Below are positions 1 through 9,328 of a DNA stretch of 64,000 bases, one piece after another. The notes beneath the pieces were generated by a model that ran no database searches, was not told where the DNA came from, and saw only the letters and a list, made by a program, of their open reading frames with translations. The position numbers were made by a program, and so were the translations under genes. Position 1 is the first letter of the stretch; each line of letters begins with the position of its first letter. Origin of the DNA: an uncultured Planctomycetaceae bacterium (GTDB lineage Bacteria; Planctomycetota; Planctomycetia; Planctomycetales; Planctomycetaceae); assembly GCA_903896675.1 (NCBI GenBank), contig CAITYU010000333.1:1-64000 (forward strand), given 5' to 3'.

Positions 1-372
1 CGTGGCATTCTTGAGATGCCCCTGCGAACGATTGCCGAGAACGCCGGGCTCGACGGATCCGTCGTGGCCAACCGCGTTCGCAAGGACAAGAAGGCCAGCT
101 ACGGCTATGACGCCATGAACAACAGGTATGGTGACATGCTGGAGTTCGGCGTGATTGACCCGACAAAGGTGGTTCGCACAGCACTGCAGAACGCCACCAG
201 CGTGGCAGCCCTGCTGATGACCACGGACTGCATCGTGGTGAACGAACCGAAGAAGCCGGAAAAGGATGGCCACCACGACCACCACCACGACGGGGGCGGC
301 ATGGGCGATATGGGTGGCATGGGCGGAATGGGTGGCATGGGAGGAATGGGCGGCATGGGCGGCATGATGTAG
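1..372 (+). CDS. groL: Chaperonin GroEL, C-terminal part (5' end outside window)
   Basis: This is the last 123 codons of a GroEL (Hsp60) subunit, the ATP-driven folding chamber of the cytoplasm. The frame is open from base 1, so the gene begins upstream of the window. Residues [16 protein letters not shown] and the stretch [20 protein letters not shown] are canonical for the GroEL equatorial domain. The end is a long Gly-Gly-Met tail, as in housekeeping GroEL, preceded by an odd His/Asp-rich run (HHDHHHD, codons from about 274 to 294). groES follows 93 bases later and a second groEL after that, so this copy is the first of a split groEL-groES-groEL locus. The GGM tail marks it as the more typical paralogue of the two. 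Identification is secure; which copy is essential cannot be told here. Confidence 0.96.
   Translation, partial: RGILEMPLRTIAENAGLDGSVVANRVRKDKKASYGYDAMNNRYGDMLEFGVIDPTKVVRTALQNATSVAALLMTTDCIVVNEPKKPEKDGHHDHHHDGGGMGDMGGMGGMGGMGGMGGMGGMM
301..369 (+). repeat. GGM-coding tandem repeat at groEL 3' end
   Basis: Near-perfect 9-base units of the form ATGGGNGGN are repeated in frame and encode the Gly-Gly-Met tail of GroEL. Third positions vary between units, so protein-level selection rather than recent slippage is likely. Confidence 0.9.
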
Positions 373-465
373 AAAATGCTGCGTGCTGTTCACTCTCTGC
401 AGACTGTTGAACTTTCAAACTCTGAACATACGGGCTGAGCCCAGTTAACATTGGAGACTGAATCG

Positions 466-753
466 ATGAAGATCAATCCTCTTGATGACCGTGTTGTTGT
501 GAAGCCGCATGAAGCTGAAGAGACCACTGCTGGTGGTATCGTGCTGCCGGACGCTGCTCGTGAAAAGCAGCAGCGGGGCACTGTGATTGCTGTTGGTCCT
601 GGCCGGCTGCTCGACAGCGGGTTACGGGCTGCAGTCAGCGTCAAGGTTGGTGATGAAGTGTTGTTTGGCAAGTACGGCGGTACAGAGATCGAGATTGACG
701 GCGAAGACGTCAAGATCCTGCGCGAGAGCGATATTCTGGCGAAACTGGCCTGA
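466..753 (+). CDS. groS: Co-chaperonin GroES (Hsp10)
   Basis: A 95-residue GroES, the heptameric lid of the GroEL chamber. It starts [14 protein letters not shown], contains the mobile-loop region [12 protein letters not shown]-like (seen as [16 protein letters not shown]) and ends with a typical C-terminal strand [16 protein letters not shown] prefer the ATG at 466 over an in-frame TTG at 451 because GGAG at 453-456 sits at normal ribosome-binding distance from 466 and the family begins with MK-PL-DR. It lies between two groEL genes (93 bases after the first, 91 bases before the second), so it can probably serve both. No CIRCE element (HrcA operator) was found upstream. Confidence 0.97.
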   Translation: MKINPLDDRVVVKPHEAEETTAGGIVLPDAAREKQQRGTVIAVGPGRLLDSGLRAAVSVKVGDEVLFGKYGGTEIEIDGEDVKILRESDILAKLA

Positions 754-844
754 GGTCTGCTGCGTCATCGGGCGTTAGCTGTTAGTGACTTAATTTCCCG
801 GGCGGCAGATGGTCGCCAGTGGACTGCTGTAAGGAGCCTTTGAG

Positions 845-2461
845 GTGGCAAAGCAACTGTTGTTCGATGACCGCGCTCGGATCAAGCTGCAGCGCGGTGT
901 GGATACGCTCGCCAGCGCAGTGGCGGTCACGATGGGTCCTACCGGACGCAACGTGATTATTGACAAAAGTTTTGGCAATCCGGTGGTGACGAAGGACGGG
1001 GTAACGGTTTCCAAGGAAGTGGAACTGGAAGATCCGTACGAGCACATGGGAGCGAAACTGGTCAACGAGGTGGCCAGCAAGACCAGTGACAAGGCCGGCG
1101 ACGGTACTACCACTGCCACCGTGCTGACTCGGGCCATCTACAACGAGGGACTGCGAAGCATCACTCTCGGTGCAAACCCGACTGTTGTGCGTCGTGGAAT
1201 CGACGTTGCAGTAGAGGCTGCTCTGAAGAGCATCGAGGAACTTGCTCGTCCGGTGGAGTCCAAGGCCCAGATCGCTCAGGTCGGTGCCATTTCCGCCAAC
1301 AACGATAAGGCTATCGGCAACCTGATCGCTGACGCAATGCAGCGTGTGGGTCGTGATGGCGTGATCACAGTTGAAGAGGGCAAGGGCAGCAGCACGACGC
1401 TGGAATTCGCTGAAGGGATGCAGTTCGATAAGGGTTACATCAGCCCCTACTTCGTGACTCAGGCCGAGGACATGAAGTGCGTGCTGGAAGACTGCCTGAT
1501 TCTGCTGTTCGAAAAGAAGATCAGCAGCCTGCGGGAATTTGTGCCACTGCTGGAAAAGGTGGCACGCACGGGCAAGCCGCTGCTGGTGGTGGCCGAAGAC
1601 GTGGACAGCGAAGCCCTCACGGCACTCGTTGTCAACAAACTGCGGGGCGTTCTGAAGATCTGTGCGGTCAAGGCCCCGGGATTCGGTGATCGCCGTAAAG
1701 CCATGCTTGGCGATATGGCGGTTCTGACTGGCGGTACACTGATCTCCGAGGATCTCGGGATTCGTCTTGAGAACGTCGAAGTCGGACATCTCGGTTCTGC
1801 GCGACGCATTGAAGTTGGCAAGGATGACTGCACCATCATTGAAGGTGCTGGCCGTTCTGAAGACATCAAGGTGCGAGTGCAGCAGATTCGCGACCACATT
1901 GAGAAGACTGACAGCGACTACGACCGGGAAAAGTTCCAGGAACGTCTGGCCAAACTGACGGGTGGCGTAGCGGTCATTTCAGTGGGTGCCAGCACCGAAG
2001 CAGAGATGAAGCAGACCAAGGCACGCATGGAAGATGCCCTGCATGCGACTCGTGCTGCGGTCGAAGAAGGTATTCTGCCCGGCGGCGGTGTGGCGCTGCT
2101 GCGAGCGATTGCCGCTGTGGAAAAACTGGATCTGCCAGGGGACGAAGCAATCGGTGCACGCATCATCGCGAAGGCACTTGAAGCACCGGCACGCACGATC
2201 GCTGAAAACTGCGGCAAGGATGGCGCGGTGATTGCGGACGAGATTCGGCAGTTGTCGGGCAGCATGGGTTACGATGCCGCCAGCGACGAGTATGTCGACA
2301 TGCTGAAGGCGGGCATTCTGGACCCTGCCAAGGTTGTTCGAAATGCTCTGTCCAACGCCGCCTCCATTGCCGGCCTGATGCTCACAACTTCGGTGCTTGT
2401 CACCAAGACCGAGGATGCGGATGGTGGTAAGAAGCCGGCGTCTGAGGGTGTAATTCGCTGA
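845..2461 (+). CDS. groL2: Chaperonin GroEL, second paralogue without GGM tail
   Basis: A full-length 538-residue GroEL. Visible hallmarks are the ATP-binding [11 protein letters not shown] motif, the segment [18 protein letters not shown] containing the hydrolysis-linked Asp neighbourhood, and the equatorial [19 protein letters not shown] stretch. The start is GTG at 845, supported by AAGGAG at 831-836. Unlike the copy at the left edge it lacks the Gly-Gly-Met tail and ends in a charged [17 protein letters not shown] segment. In bacteria with several chaperonins, non-GGM copies are often specialised for particular clients or stress; that is family knowledge, not shown here. A strong terminator follows at 2551-2578. 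Confidence 0.96.
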   Translation: MAKQLLFDDRARIKLQRGVDTLASAVAVTMGPTGRNVIIDKSFGNPVVTKDGVTVSKEVELEDPYEHMGAKLVNEVASKTSDKAGDGTTTATVLTRAIYNEGLRSITLGANPTVVRRGIDVAVEAALKSIEELARPVESKAQIAQVGAISANNDKAIGNLIADAMQRVGRDGVITVEEGKGSSTTLEFAEGMQFDKGYISPYFVTQAEDMKCVLEDCLILLFEKKISSLREFVPLLEKVARTGKPLLVVAEDVDSEALTALVVNKLRGVLKICAVKAPGFGDRRKAMLGDMAVLTGGTLISEDLGIRLENVEVGHLGSARRIEVGKDDCTIIEGAGRSEDIKVRVQQIRDHIEKTDSDYDREKFQERLAKLTGGVAVISVGASTEAEMKQTKARMEDALHATRAAVEEGILPGGGVALLRAIAAVEKLDLPGDEAIGARIIAKALEAPARTIAENCGKDGAVIADEIRQLSGSMGYDAASDEYVDMLKAGILDPAKVVRNALSNAASIAGLMLTTSVLVTKTEDADGGKKPASEGVIR

Positions 2462-2550
2462 TGGTTATGCTGGCCGGCAGTGATACTGTCTGCGTGGTCA
2501 GCGTGACCTCCGGGAATTGATGGGGCTTTACAGCCGATGACTGAAGTCAG

Positions 2551-2578
2551 CGGGACACCTGTAGGGTGTCCCGTTTTT
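2551..2578 (+). terminator. Rho-independent terminator after groEL2
   Basis: A perfect 9-base-pair stem CGGGACACC/GGTGTCCCG with a 5-base loop is followed directly by TTTTT. It separates the groESL block from dnaJ. Confidence 0.9.
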
Positions 2579-2594
2579 CATAGGCAGTCCTGAG

Positions 2595-3755
2595 ATGTCA
2601 GCACAGCGTGACTACTACGAAGTTCTCGGGGTGTCCCGCACCGCGACCTCCGAAGAACTGAAAAAAGCTTATAAGAAGCTGGCGGCGAAGTTTCATCCGG
2701 ACAGAAATCCGGGGGACGACGAGGCCGTGCAGAAGTTCAAGGAAGCATCTGAGGCGTTCGACGTTCTGAACGATCCGGACAAACGGGCGCGATATGACCG
2801 TTTCGGTCATGCTGGCGTCAAGGGTGCCGCAGGAGGCGGTGGCGGATTTCAGGACGTCGGAGACATTTTCAACGCTTTCGGGGATCTCTTCGAGGGTTTC
2901 GGATTTCAGTTTGGAAACCGGTCCGGTGGCGGACGATCCGGTGGTGCATCCCGCGGGGATTCGCTGCAGGCGACGGTTCGGATTGACCTCCCGGAGGCGT
3001 ATGCTGGCTGTCGTCGTGAACTTCGGATTTCCCGTCACGAGTCCTGCGAATCCTGTCAGGGTTCGGGCTGCCGTGCAGGCAGTGCTCCGGCAAAATGCAG
3101 CACCTGCATGGGGCGTGGCCAGGTCATGACGACTCAGGGATTCTTCCGGATGCAGACCGCCTGCCCGACCTGCCGGGGGCGGGGCACCGTTGTACGTGAT
3201 CCCTGCACGGCATGCAGTGGACAGGGGCGACAACTGAAGGAAGTCGTCAGGGAACTGTCGGTACCGGCGGGTGTTGATACCGGGATGCAATTGTGTTTAC
3301 GGGGCGAGGGAGAAGCCGGACAGAATGGCGGGCCTCGTGGTGACCTCTACGTGGAAATCGAAGTTCGCGAGCACCCGCTGTTCAAACGCGAAGGGCAGGA
3401 CCTCAACTATCGGTTGCCGGTCACATTTGCCCAGGCAGCACTGGGTGCGGAAATCGAGATTCCGACCCTGAGGGGGCGGGAAATGCTGAAGATCCGACCG
3501 GGGACCCAACCCGGAGAAACCAGCCGTCTGAAGGGCTATGGCATGCCGGACCCACGTGGCGGAAACGGTCGCCCCGGGGATCTGCTGGTGGAGATTCAGG
3601 TTGAGGTGCCCAGGAAGCTCACCGGCGAGCAGGAAGAGCTGCTGCGGAAACTGGCGGAACTGGATCACAAGCATGTCATGCCGCAGAGAAAATCATTCTT
3701 CGAACAGGTGCGCGAGTTTTTCTCGGGCGCCGGCGAGGAAGGCAGTGAAACATAG
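2595..3755 (+). CDS. dnaJ: Chaperone DnaJ (Hsp40, type I)
   Basis: A 386-residue type I J-protein that stimulates DnaK ATPase and delivers clients. The J domain spans about residues 5-70 with HPD at 34-36. A Gly/Phe-rich linker runs about 72-125. The zinc-binding domain has four CxxCxGxG-type repeats at C151/C154, C168/C171, C190/C193 and C204/C207, all intact. The C-terminal substrate-binding domains follow ([20 protein letters not shown]). Length is normal for the family. No dnaK is present in the window; grpE follows 96 bases downstream, so the two DnaK cofactors are probably co-transcribed. Confidence 0.97.
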   Translation: MSAQRDYYEVLGVSRTATSEELKKAYKKLAAKFHPDRNPGDDEAVQKFKEASEAFDVLNDPDKRARYDRFGHAGVKGAAGGGGGFQDVGDIFNAFGDLFEGFGFQFGNRSGGGRSGGASRGDSLQATVRIDLPEAYAGCRRELRISRHESCESCQGSGCRAGSAPAKCSTCMGRGQVMTTQGFFRMQTACPTCRGRGTVVRDPCTACSGQGRQLKEVVRELSVPAGVDTGMQLCLRGEGEAGQNGGPRGDLYVEIEVREHPLFKREGQDLNYRLPVTFAQAALGAEIEIPTLRGREMLKIRPGTQPGETSRLKGYGMPDPRGGNGRPGDLLVEIQVEVPRKLTGEQEELLRKLAELDHKHVMPQRKSFFEQVREFFSGAGEEGSET

Positions 3756-3851
3756 TGTCTGAGGGTATCTGATAGTTTGCGGTGCTGCATTTCGGTTCCG
3801 CAGCCTTATGGGGCGGATCAGATTTGGCAGGATAGTGCAGGAGTACGAGCG

Positions 3852-4409
3852 ATGAGTGACGGCACAACAAATGATATGAATCCGGCACCGGACGAACTGG
3901 ATCAGGCGGCCGCAGCTTTCGCGGATGCAGCCGGATCGGGAAGTTTTACTCAGCTTGCGGAAATGCAGGCAAAGATCGATGACCTGCAGGGACGGCTGAT
4001 GCGCAGCTATGCCGATCTGGAAAATTACCGCAGGCGAGTTCAGCGTGATCAGGATGACGCTCGGAAGTTCGAATCTCTGCGACTGGTCAGAGATCTGCTG
4101 CCCGGGCTGGACGGTTTGAATCGAGCCATCAGCAGTGGCGAACAGACGGGTGATCGGCAGGTGCTGCTGAATGGTATCCGCATGGTCGCTCAGCAGTTTC
4201 GCGACATTCTGAAGCTGCACTCTGCCGAGCAGATCGAGGCGGTTGGCCGTCCGTTTGATCCGAATCTGCATGAAGCACTGACGCAGATTCCGTCGGCTGA
4301 CCATGAGCCGATGACGGTGCTGCAGGAAGTCGAGGTCGGCTACCGCATGCATGACCGGGTAGTTCGGCCTGCGCGGGTCATTGTTTCGTGTGCTCCGCCA
4401 CAGGCCTGA
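3852..4409 (+). CDS. grpE: Nucleotide exchange factor GrpE
   Basis: A 185-residue GrpE, the ADP-release factor of DnaK. The coiled-coil region LQGRLMRSYADLENYRRRVQ and the C-terminal beta-wing ending GYRMHDRVVRPARVIVS are characteristic. An upstream in-frame ATG exists at 3777, but AGGAG at 3839-3843 fits the ATG at 3852, and the extra N-terminal residues have no similarity to GrpE. The acidic N-terminus (residues 1-35) is typical. It follows dnaJ and precedes an FmdB-type zinc ribbon gene. Confidence 0.95.
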   Translation: MSDGTTNDMNPAPDELDQAAAAFADAAGSGSFTQLAEMQAKIDDLQGRLMRSYADLENYRRRVQRDQDDARKFESLRLVRDLLPGLDGLNRAISSGEQTGDRQVLLNGIRMVAQQFRDILKLHSAEQIEAVGRPFDPNLHEALTQIPSADHEPMTVLQEVEVGYRMHDRVVRPARVIVSCAPPQA

Positions 4410-4464
4410 GAATTCACGCGGGGCGAATGTTGCGAGAAAAATGCTGGACCGTGGAGAAGTCAAG

Positions 4465-4767
4465 ATGCCTACGTATGAGTATCAGTGCGGCAACTGCGAA
4501 CACAAATGGGAAGAGTTCCAGTCCATCAGTGCCAAGCCCACAAAAAAATGCCCTGAGTGCGGTCGCGCCAAAGCGGAGCGACTGATCAGTGCCGGGGGTG
4601 GGATCATTTTTCGCGGGTCCGGTTTTTACCAGACAGACTACCGCAGTGACTCGTACCGCAAGGGTGCTGAAGCAGCAAAGAAAGCTTCTGATGGTGGTAC
4701 CACGACAGCAGGCACAAAATCTGCAGATGCGGCCCCCAAAAGCAGCAAGTCGGACGGAGGTGGCTGA
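4465..4767 (+). CDS. FmdB-family zinc ribbon protein
   Basis: A 100-residue protein starting MPTYEYQCGNCEHKWEEFQS, the standard FmdB/CxxC zinc ribbon N-terminus, with metal-ligand pairs at C8/C11 and C29/C32. The remainder is a low-complexity Ser/Lys/Ala/Gly tail. GGAG at 4453-4456 supports this ATG; a longer in-frame ORF begins at 4381 but would overlap grpE and lacks family similarity. FmdB-like proteins are named from a formamidase operon regulator, but the exact function of most members is unknown. The gene lies 55 bases after grpE and its stop overlaps the next start (TGATG), so it is probably co-expressed with both neighbours. Confidence 0.88.
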   Translation: MPTYEYQCGNCEHKWEEFQSISAKPTKKCPECGRAKAERLISAGGGIIFRGSGFYQTDYRSDSYRKGAEAAKKASDGGTTTAGTKSADAAPKSSKSDGGG

Positions 4768-5564
4768 TGCCCGGATCAGACGAGCTGTTTTCCATCTCCG
4801 ACCAGGCGGTACTGATCACTGGAGGTAGTCGGGGCATCGGCAGGGCAATTGCTGAAGAATTCAGTCGCCGCGGTGCCAATGTAGTGATCTGCAGCAAAAG
4901 TCAGAGCTCCGTCGATCTGGCTGTGGCGGAGATGCGGGCTGCCGGCATGGCCGTTGATGGACTCGTCTGTGACGTGGCGGATGAACAGCAGATAGACAGC
5001 ACTGTAGCAGCCACGCTGGAACTGCGAGGGCGAATTGACACGCTGGTGAATGTGGCCGGTGTGAATCGCCGGAAGCGGGCGGAAACAGTGACGGCCGAGG
5101 ATTACGACTTCATTCTGGACACTAACCTTCGCGGTGCTTTCCTGATGTCACAGCGAGTCGGTCGGCATATGATTGAACGCGGTGGTGGCGGGGTACAGAT
5201 CAATATTGAATCTCTGAACACGTGGATGCCGCTGAAAGCGGTCCTGCCGTACGCCATGAGCAAATTCGGAATGCAGGGAATGACCCGCGGTCTGGCACTC
5301 GAATGGGGTCGGCATGGCATCCGCGTCAACAGTCTCGCGCCTGGTTTTGTCCTGACGGACCTGACCCGAGGACTGTGGTCTGACGAAGGCATGCAGGCGT
5401 GGAACCTGGCTAATGCGCCTCTGGGACGTCTGGGTGTGCCGGCTGACATGGCAGGAACCGCGGTGTTTCTGGCATCACGTGCATCTGCCTTCATGACAGG
5501 CCAGACGCTGTACGTGGACGGAGGTTTCTCGGCTGGCTGGAACTGGCCCATTCCGCTGTCCTGA
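4767..5564 (+). CDS. Short-chain dehydrogenase/reductase (SDR, gluconate 5-dehydrogenase-like)
   Basis: A 265-residue classical SDR that should oxidise or reduce a hydroxyl/carbonyl group with NAD(P). The cofactor motif TGGSRGIG is at 18-25, the NVAG motif near 95-98, and the catalytic tetrad appears as N120, S149, Y162 and K166 (YAMSK). The C-terminal GQTLYVDGG is typical. The overall pattern (RVNSLAPGFVLTDLT) resembles sugar-acid dehydrogenases such as gluconate 5-dehydrogenase or 2-deoxy-gluconate 3-dehydrogenase, but substrate cannot be fixed. ATG overlaps the stop of the FmdB gene, so translation is probably coupled. Confidence 0.9.
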   Translation: MPGSDELFSISDQAVLITGGSRGIGRAIAEEFSRRGANVVICSKSQSSVDLAVAEMRAAGMAVDGLVCDVADEQQIDSTVAATLELRGRIDTLVNVAGVNRRKRAETVTAEDYDFILDTNLRGAFLMSQRVGRHMIERGGGGVQINIESLNTWMPLKAVLPYAMSKFGMQGMTRGLALEWGRHGIRVNSLAPGFVLTDLTRGLWSDEGMQAWNLANAPLGRLGVPADMAGTAVFLASRASAFMTGQTLYVDGGFSAGWNWPIPLS

Positions 5565-5706
5565 TTACGGCCCTCCGCACGCTCGACTCGGCAGTGATTT
5601 CCCGCCAGAATATCCTGCGCCATGGCTGTTTCTGCTGGTGTGCTCGGCATCCTGAGTGGCAGGTTACCTACCCGCAGACAACGCAGTCCGCTGCGGGAGT
5701 CGACGT

Positions 5707-8127
5707 ATGCGAACGTTTCTGCAAACCGGCTGGTACGGTTTTTTGCTGCTGGCCGTCGTCTTCTGTGGTGCCGGAGAGGGACTGTCTCAGGAAATATCGG
5801 TGATACCCGAAGTTGAGCGCCAGCCTCTGATGGCCTCGATTCGCAGACTGACGGAGGCGCTGGCCTTTGCAGGAGCACCTTTGGAGCCGGAGGTGGTGGC
5901 GGCACTGGATGCAGCCATGGCCATGCCGGACGACCGTTCCGCAGTCACGGCGGTGCAGCAGGTGCTTGACCCGCTGTGCCTCGCGATGATCAATATCAAC
6001 CCGGAAAGCCGAGTGAAGGTCACGGAGGGACCGGTCCGCAGGGAACTCATGCAGCAGGGGTGGCGTGCTTTTCTGGTCAAGGTCCACAATGAAGCCGGCA
6101 TCAATCCACCGCTGCAACTGGAAAGCCCGAATGCGCTGCCGATGTATCAGCAGGGACGCGGGGCTCGCGAAGAGCCCCGGACGAAGGAAAAACTGGTTAA
6201 TCCGGACGAGATTCCCGATCGATTCCTTGATCTGTCTGTACTTCAGCGCGAGCCCCTGAAGCCCAACCTTTCCGGACTGGCAGTCGAATACCGTGTCGTG
6301 CTGCTGTTCAGTCGTGACGCCGGTCAGCGCGAGGCTCTGCTCAGCTTTCACATTGGTGCGGGAACTCAGGATCTGGGCTTCCGCAGTGCCTTGCCGGTGC
6401 TGTTCAAATGCCTGCCTGCCACTCGTGTTGTGCTGCGGGTTCATGACACAGACGGCCAGCCCACCACAGCCAGTTTCGTGATTCGCGACCAGTTGAACAG
6501 AGTCTATCCACTGCCATCACGCCGGCTGGCACCCGACTTCTTCTTTCACGATCAGATCTATCGGGCAGACGGCGAATCCGTATCACTGCCGCCCGGCGAA
6601 TACAGTTTCGTGGTGAATCGGGGGCCCGAATACGTGCCTCAGCGACTTGCCGTCACGGTGCCTGCCGCGGAGACTCATGAAATTTCAGTGCAGTTGAAAC
6701 GCTGGATTCATATCGCCGAACGAGGCTGGTTTTCAGGAGACCACCATGTGCACGCCGCAGGCTGTGCTCACTATGACAGCCCAACCGAGGGTGTTGGGCC
6801 TGAAGACATGCTGCGACACATCCAGGGTGAAGACCTGAATGTCGGCTGTGTGCTCAGCTGGGGCCCCTGCTGGTACACTCAGAAGCAGTTCTTTGATGGT
6901 GCCGTGTCGCAGTTGTCAAAACAGGGAACTCTCATGCGTTACGACGTGGAGGTGAGTGGATTTCCCTCATCTCACGCCGGTCATCTGTGTCTGCTGAAGC
7001 TGAGGGAGGATGACTTTCCCGGTACGACTCGGCTCGAGCAGTGGCCCAGCTGGACTCTCCCCGTGCTCCAATGGGGACGGGAACAGGGGGGTGTCGTGGG
7101 CTACAGTCACAGTGGCTGGGGACTGGCACTTCCGGACGAAATGCCGGACGGCAGTCGGCAGTTCCATGGTCAGCCCTGGGGCGGCGCACCGCGTGGCTGG
7201 CAGGGCAGGGCAGCATCCCGACTGCCGGATCCCGCCATGCCGAAGTTTGACGGCATCGGGGCCAACGAGTTTGTGGTGACAACAACTCATGGTGCCTGCG
7301 ACTTTATCTCCGCTGTTGATACTCCGGCCATCTGGGAACTGAATGTCTGGTATCACACGCTGAACTGCGGCATGACGACTCGCATCAGCGGGGAAACCGA
7401 TTTCCCCTGCATTTACGGTGACCGAGTCGGACTTGGACGGGTCTACGTCAGCCTGCCAAAGTCCGGCGAATTAACCTACGACGAATGGGTCGAGGGACTG
7501 CGGGATGGTCGCAGCTACTGTGGCGATGGGCTCAGCCATATTCTCGATCTGCGGGTGAATGGTGTGGGAGTTGGGGAGCGTACCGCGACTGGAGTGAGCC
7601 GGCTGGATCTGGCGGAACCGGGCGAGGTGGACGTGACTTTTGACGCTGCCGCACTGCTGGAACCCGAGCCTGGAGAGTTGACAGAGTCGATCAGAAACCG
7701 CCGGCTTGACGACAAGCCTTACTGGCACATCGAGCGCTGTCGTATTGGAAGTTCCCGCAAGGTCCCGGTGGAAATCATCGTGAACGGCATTGCGGTCGCA
7801 GTTCGCGAATTGACAGCAGACGGGCACACGGAGTCATTCAGGATTCCCGTGAAACTGCAGGGATCGAGCTGGATTGCCGTGCGAATACTTCCCTCCGTAC
7901 ACACGAATCCCGTCTTCGTGCACACGGCCGGTCGGCCGGTTCGTGGGGGCCGTGACAGTGCGGAGTGGTGCCTGCAGGCAGTGGATGTCTGCTGGAATTC
8001 CAAGCGGGAAAGGATCCGCGAGAATGAGCGTCCGGCGGCGGAAGCCGCATATCAGCACGCTCGGTCTGTCTATCAGGCGATTGTGAATGAATATGAACAG
8101 GCAGGACAGGGCAAAAATCACCCGTAG
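5707..8127 (+). CDS. Exported CehA/McbA-type (PHP-fold) metallohydrolase
   Basis: An 806-residue protein with a signal peptide (MRTFLQTGWYGFLLLAVVFCG, cleavage near the following Ala/Ser). I chose ATG 5707, preceded by GGGA at 5695-5698, because it puts the hydrophobic signal at the N-terminus; the ORF extends upstream to 5656. A PHP-like metal-binding motif GDHHVH is at residues 344-349, followed by further His/Asp/Glu residues (SHSGWG, GDRVGLGRVYVS), as in the CehA/McbA hydrolase family. The first 330 residues hold beta-rich domains without a recognised name. It is probably periplasmic; related proteins cleave phosphoester or carbamate bonds, but the substrate here is unknown. Confidence 0.8.
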   Translation: MRTFLQTGWYGFLLLAVVFCGAGEGLSQEISVIPEVERQPLMASIRRLTEALAFAGAPLEPEVVAALDAAMAMPDDRSAVTAVQQVLDPLCLAMININPESRVKVTEGPVRRELMQQGWRAFLVKVHNEAGINPPLQLESPNALPMYQQGRGAREEPRTKEKLVNPDEIPDRFLDLSVLQREPLKPNLSGLAVEYRVVLLFSRDAGQREALLSFHIGAGTQDLGFRSALPVLFKCLPATRVVLRVHDTDGQPTTASFVIRDQLNRVYPLPSRRLAPDFFFHDQIYRADGESVSLPPGEYSFVVNRGPEYVPQRLAVTVPAAETHEISVQLKRWIHIAERGWFSGDHHVHAAGCAHYDSPTEGVGPEDMLRHIQGEDLNVGCVLSWGPCWYTQKQFFDGAVSQLSKQGTLMRYDVEVSGFPSSHAGHLCLLKLREDDFPGTTRLEQWPSWTLPVLQWGREQGGVVGYSHSGWGLALPDEMPDGSRQFHGQPWGGAPRGWQGRAASRLPDPAMPKFDGIGANEFVVTTTHGACDFISAVDTPAIWELNVWYHTLNCGMTTRISGETDFPCIYGDRVGLGRVYVSLPKSGELTYDEWVEGLRDGRSYCGDGLSHILDLRVNGVGVGERTATGVSRLDLAEPGEVDVTFDAAALLEPEPGELTESIRNRRLDDKPYWHIERCRIGSSRKVPVEIIVNGIAVAVRELTADGHTESFRIPVKLQGSSWIAVRILPSVHTNPVFVHTAGRPVRGGRDSAEWCLQAVDVCWNSKRERIRENERPAAEAAYQHARSVYQAIVNEYEQAGQGKNHP

Positions 8128-8266
8128 AGCGGTCTGTATTTACACTGACGACAAACATGCAGCCCGGACATTCCTGCCCGGCCCCATCCTCCCAAAACAC
8201 CGGGGTTTTCCACTGCTGAATCTCCGCTCTCCACCATAAAACGACCTTTGTCACTGGCGGTCAGTA

Positions 8267-8296
8267 TTGAGCCCAACTGACAATTCAGACTAGATT
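8267..8296 (+). promoter_or_regulatory. Candidate sigma-70 promoter
   Basis: TTGAGC at 8267-8272 and TAGATT at 8291-8296 are separated by 18 bases, a moderate match to TTGACA/TATAAT. It lies about 50 bases before the acyltransferase-like gene at 8348. Confidence 0.35.
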
Positions 8297-8347
8297 ACCG
8301 GTTTATGCGGTTTGCAGTTTTGCAGTGTCGAGAGGGGCGGTGCAGGG

Positions 8348-9262
8348 ATGTCTGTCAGTCCTGAACATTACGCCGGTTTTCTCGAGCGAATGGGACATCG
8401 TGTCCGGTGCTCAGCCGGTCTCTGGTGGTTCAACGTTCAGAATCGGGTTTACACCTCATTCCCTTTTCATCGCAGCGTCGACGCCTGTGACGTCGATAGT
8501 GCTGCTGTGCTGGGACTGGACGGACTGGTGGTGCGATACGGTTGTCCGGAGGAACAGGGCACGGCCAGTTTTCGTGTGATGTGTCAGGATCCGAATTACG
8601 ACTTTCCGAATCTCCGCAGCCGTACCCGGACTCAGGTGCGACGCGGTCTGGAATCGTGTGTGGTGCGACAGGTGGATTTTGCAGATCTTGCCAGAGACTC
8701 CATCGCCCTGCACGCCGACACCCTGCAGCGTCAGGGTCGCAGTGTGCCAGATGACCTCGAGCAGACCTGGAAGCGTTACTATGCCGAGGCCGCGAAGACC
8801 AGCGGGGCGGAGGCGTGGGCTGCATTTGTGGACGGACGCATGGCAGCCTGCCTCGCAGCATTTGTGATTGAGGATGTCTCCAACCTGCTGATCGTCAGAT
8901 CGTCGCTGCAGTATCTCGAGTCATATCCGAACAACGCCCTGATCTACCAGTATCTGCACACCAGACTGCGACAGGGCGACATCCGCGCCGTCAGCTATGG
9001 CTATCAGTCAATTCAGGCCGGCCTTGAATCACTCGATCAGTTCAAGACGGGGATGGGCTTTGAAAAAGTGGCCACGGGTCAGCGTGTGGAGTTTGCAGGA
9101 TGGCTGCGTCCGCTGATCAACCGTGCGACCATCCCGGTGCTGCAGCGACTGTTGTCTTCCGGTGCGGATTCCGAGCAGCGAGCGAAACTGCTCGGGCTGC
9201 TGCAATGGTACGGAAACCAGCCTGCCCGCACGACTGTTGTCAGGACCAGCAGAGCCGCCTGA
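8348..9262 (+). CDS. Acyltransferase-like (GNAT/FemAB-type) protein
   Basis: A 304-residue soluble protein. Motifs such as VDGRMAACLAAFVIEDVSNLLIV, YPNNALIYQYL and GYQSIQAGLESLDQFKTGMGFEKV fit the acetyltransferase-like fold that GNAT and FemAB/peptidoglycan aminoacyl transferases share, where a late Lys/Gly-Phe turn closes the acyl-CoA site. No signal peptide or membrane span is visible. The start at 8348 is preferred over 8312 because of purine-rich sequence (GCAGGG) immediately upstream. The gene stands alone between a hydrolase and a convergent DUF1571 gene. The fold assignment is a moderate-confidence judgement; the acceptor substrate is unknown. Confidence 0.6.
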   Translation: MSVSPEHYAGFLERMGHRVRCSAGLWWFNVQNRVYTSFPFHRSVDACDVDSAAVLGLDGLVVRYGCPEEQGTASFRVMCQDPNYDFPNLRSRTRTQVRRGLESCVVRQVDFADLARDSIALHADTLQRQGRSVPDDLEQTWKRYYAEAAKTSGAEAWAAFVDGRMAACLAAFVIEDVSNLLIVRSSLQYLESYPNNALIYQYLHTRLRQGDIRAVSYGYQSIQAGLESLDQFKTGMGFEKVATGQRVEFAGWLRPLINRATIPVLQRLLSSGADSEQRAKLLGLLQWYGNQPARTTVVRTSRAA

Positions 9263-9269
9263 ATCGAAC

Positions 9270-9301
9270 GGCCCCGCCGGGGTAATTACCGCAGCGGGGC
9301 C
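9270..9301. terminator. Bidirectional hairpin between convergent genes
   Basis: GGCCCCGC (9270-9277) pairs perfectly with GCGGGGCC (9294-9301). The loop itself holds the 10-base palindrome GGTAATTACC. There is no T-run, so it is an imperfect intrinsic terminator, but its place between converging genes supports that role. Confidence 0.5.
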
Positions 9302-9328
9302 AGCAACTCGAAGTCTGCCGCGATCCGT

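Noticed and set aside
372-466. Possible CIRCE (HrcA) operator before groES
   Set aside because: The TTAGCACTC-N9-GAGTGCTAA pattern is absent on both strands; no heat-shock promoter could be supported.
782-1897. Long - strand ORF (371 codons) opposite groEL2
   Set aside because: It is the antisense of a highly conserved groEL gene, has His/Gln/Leu-heavy composition and no motif; it is a shadow of codon bias.
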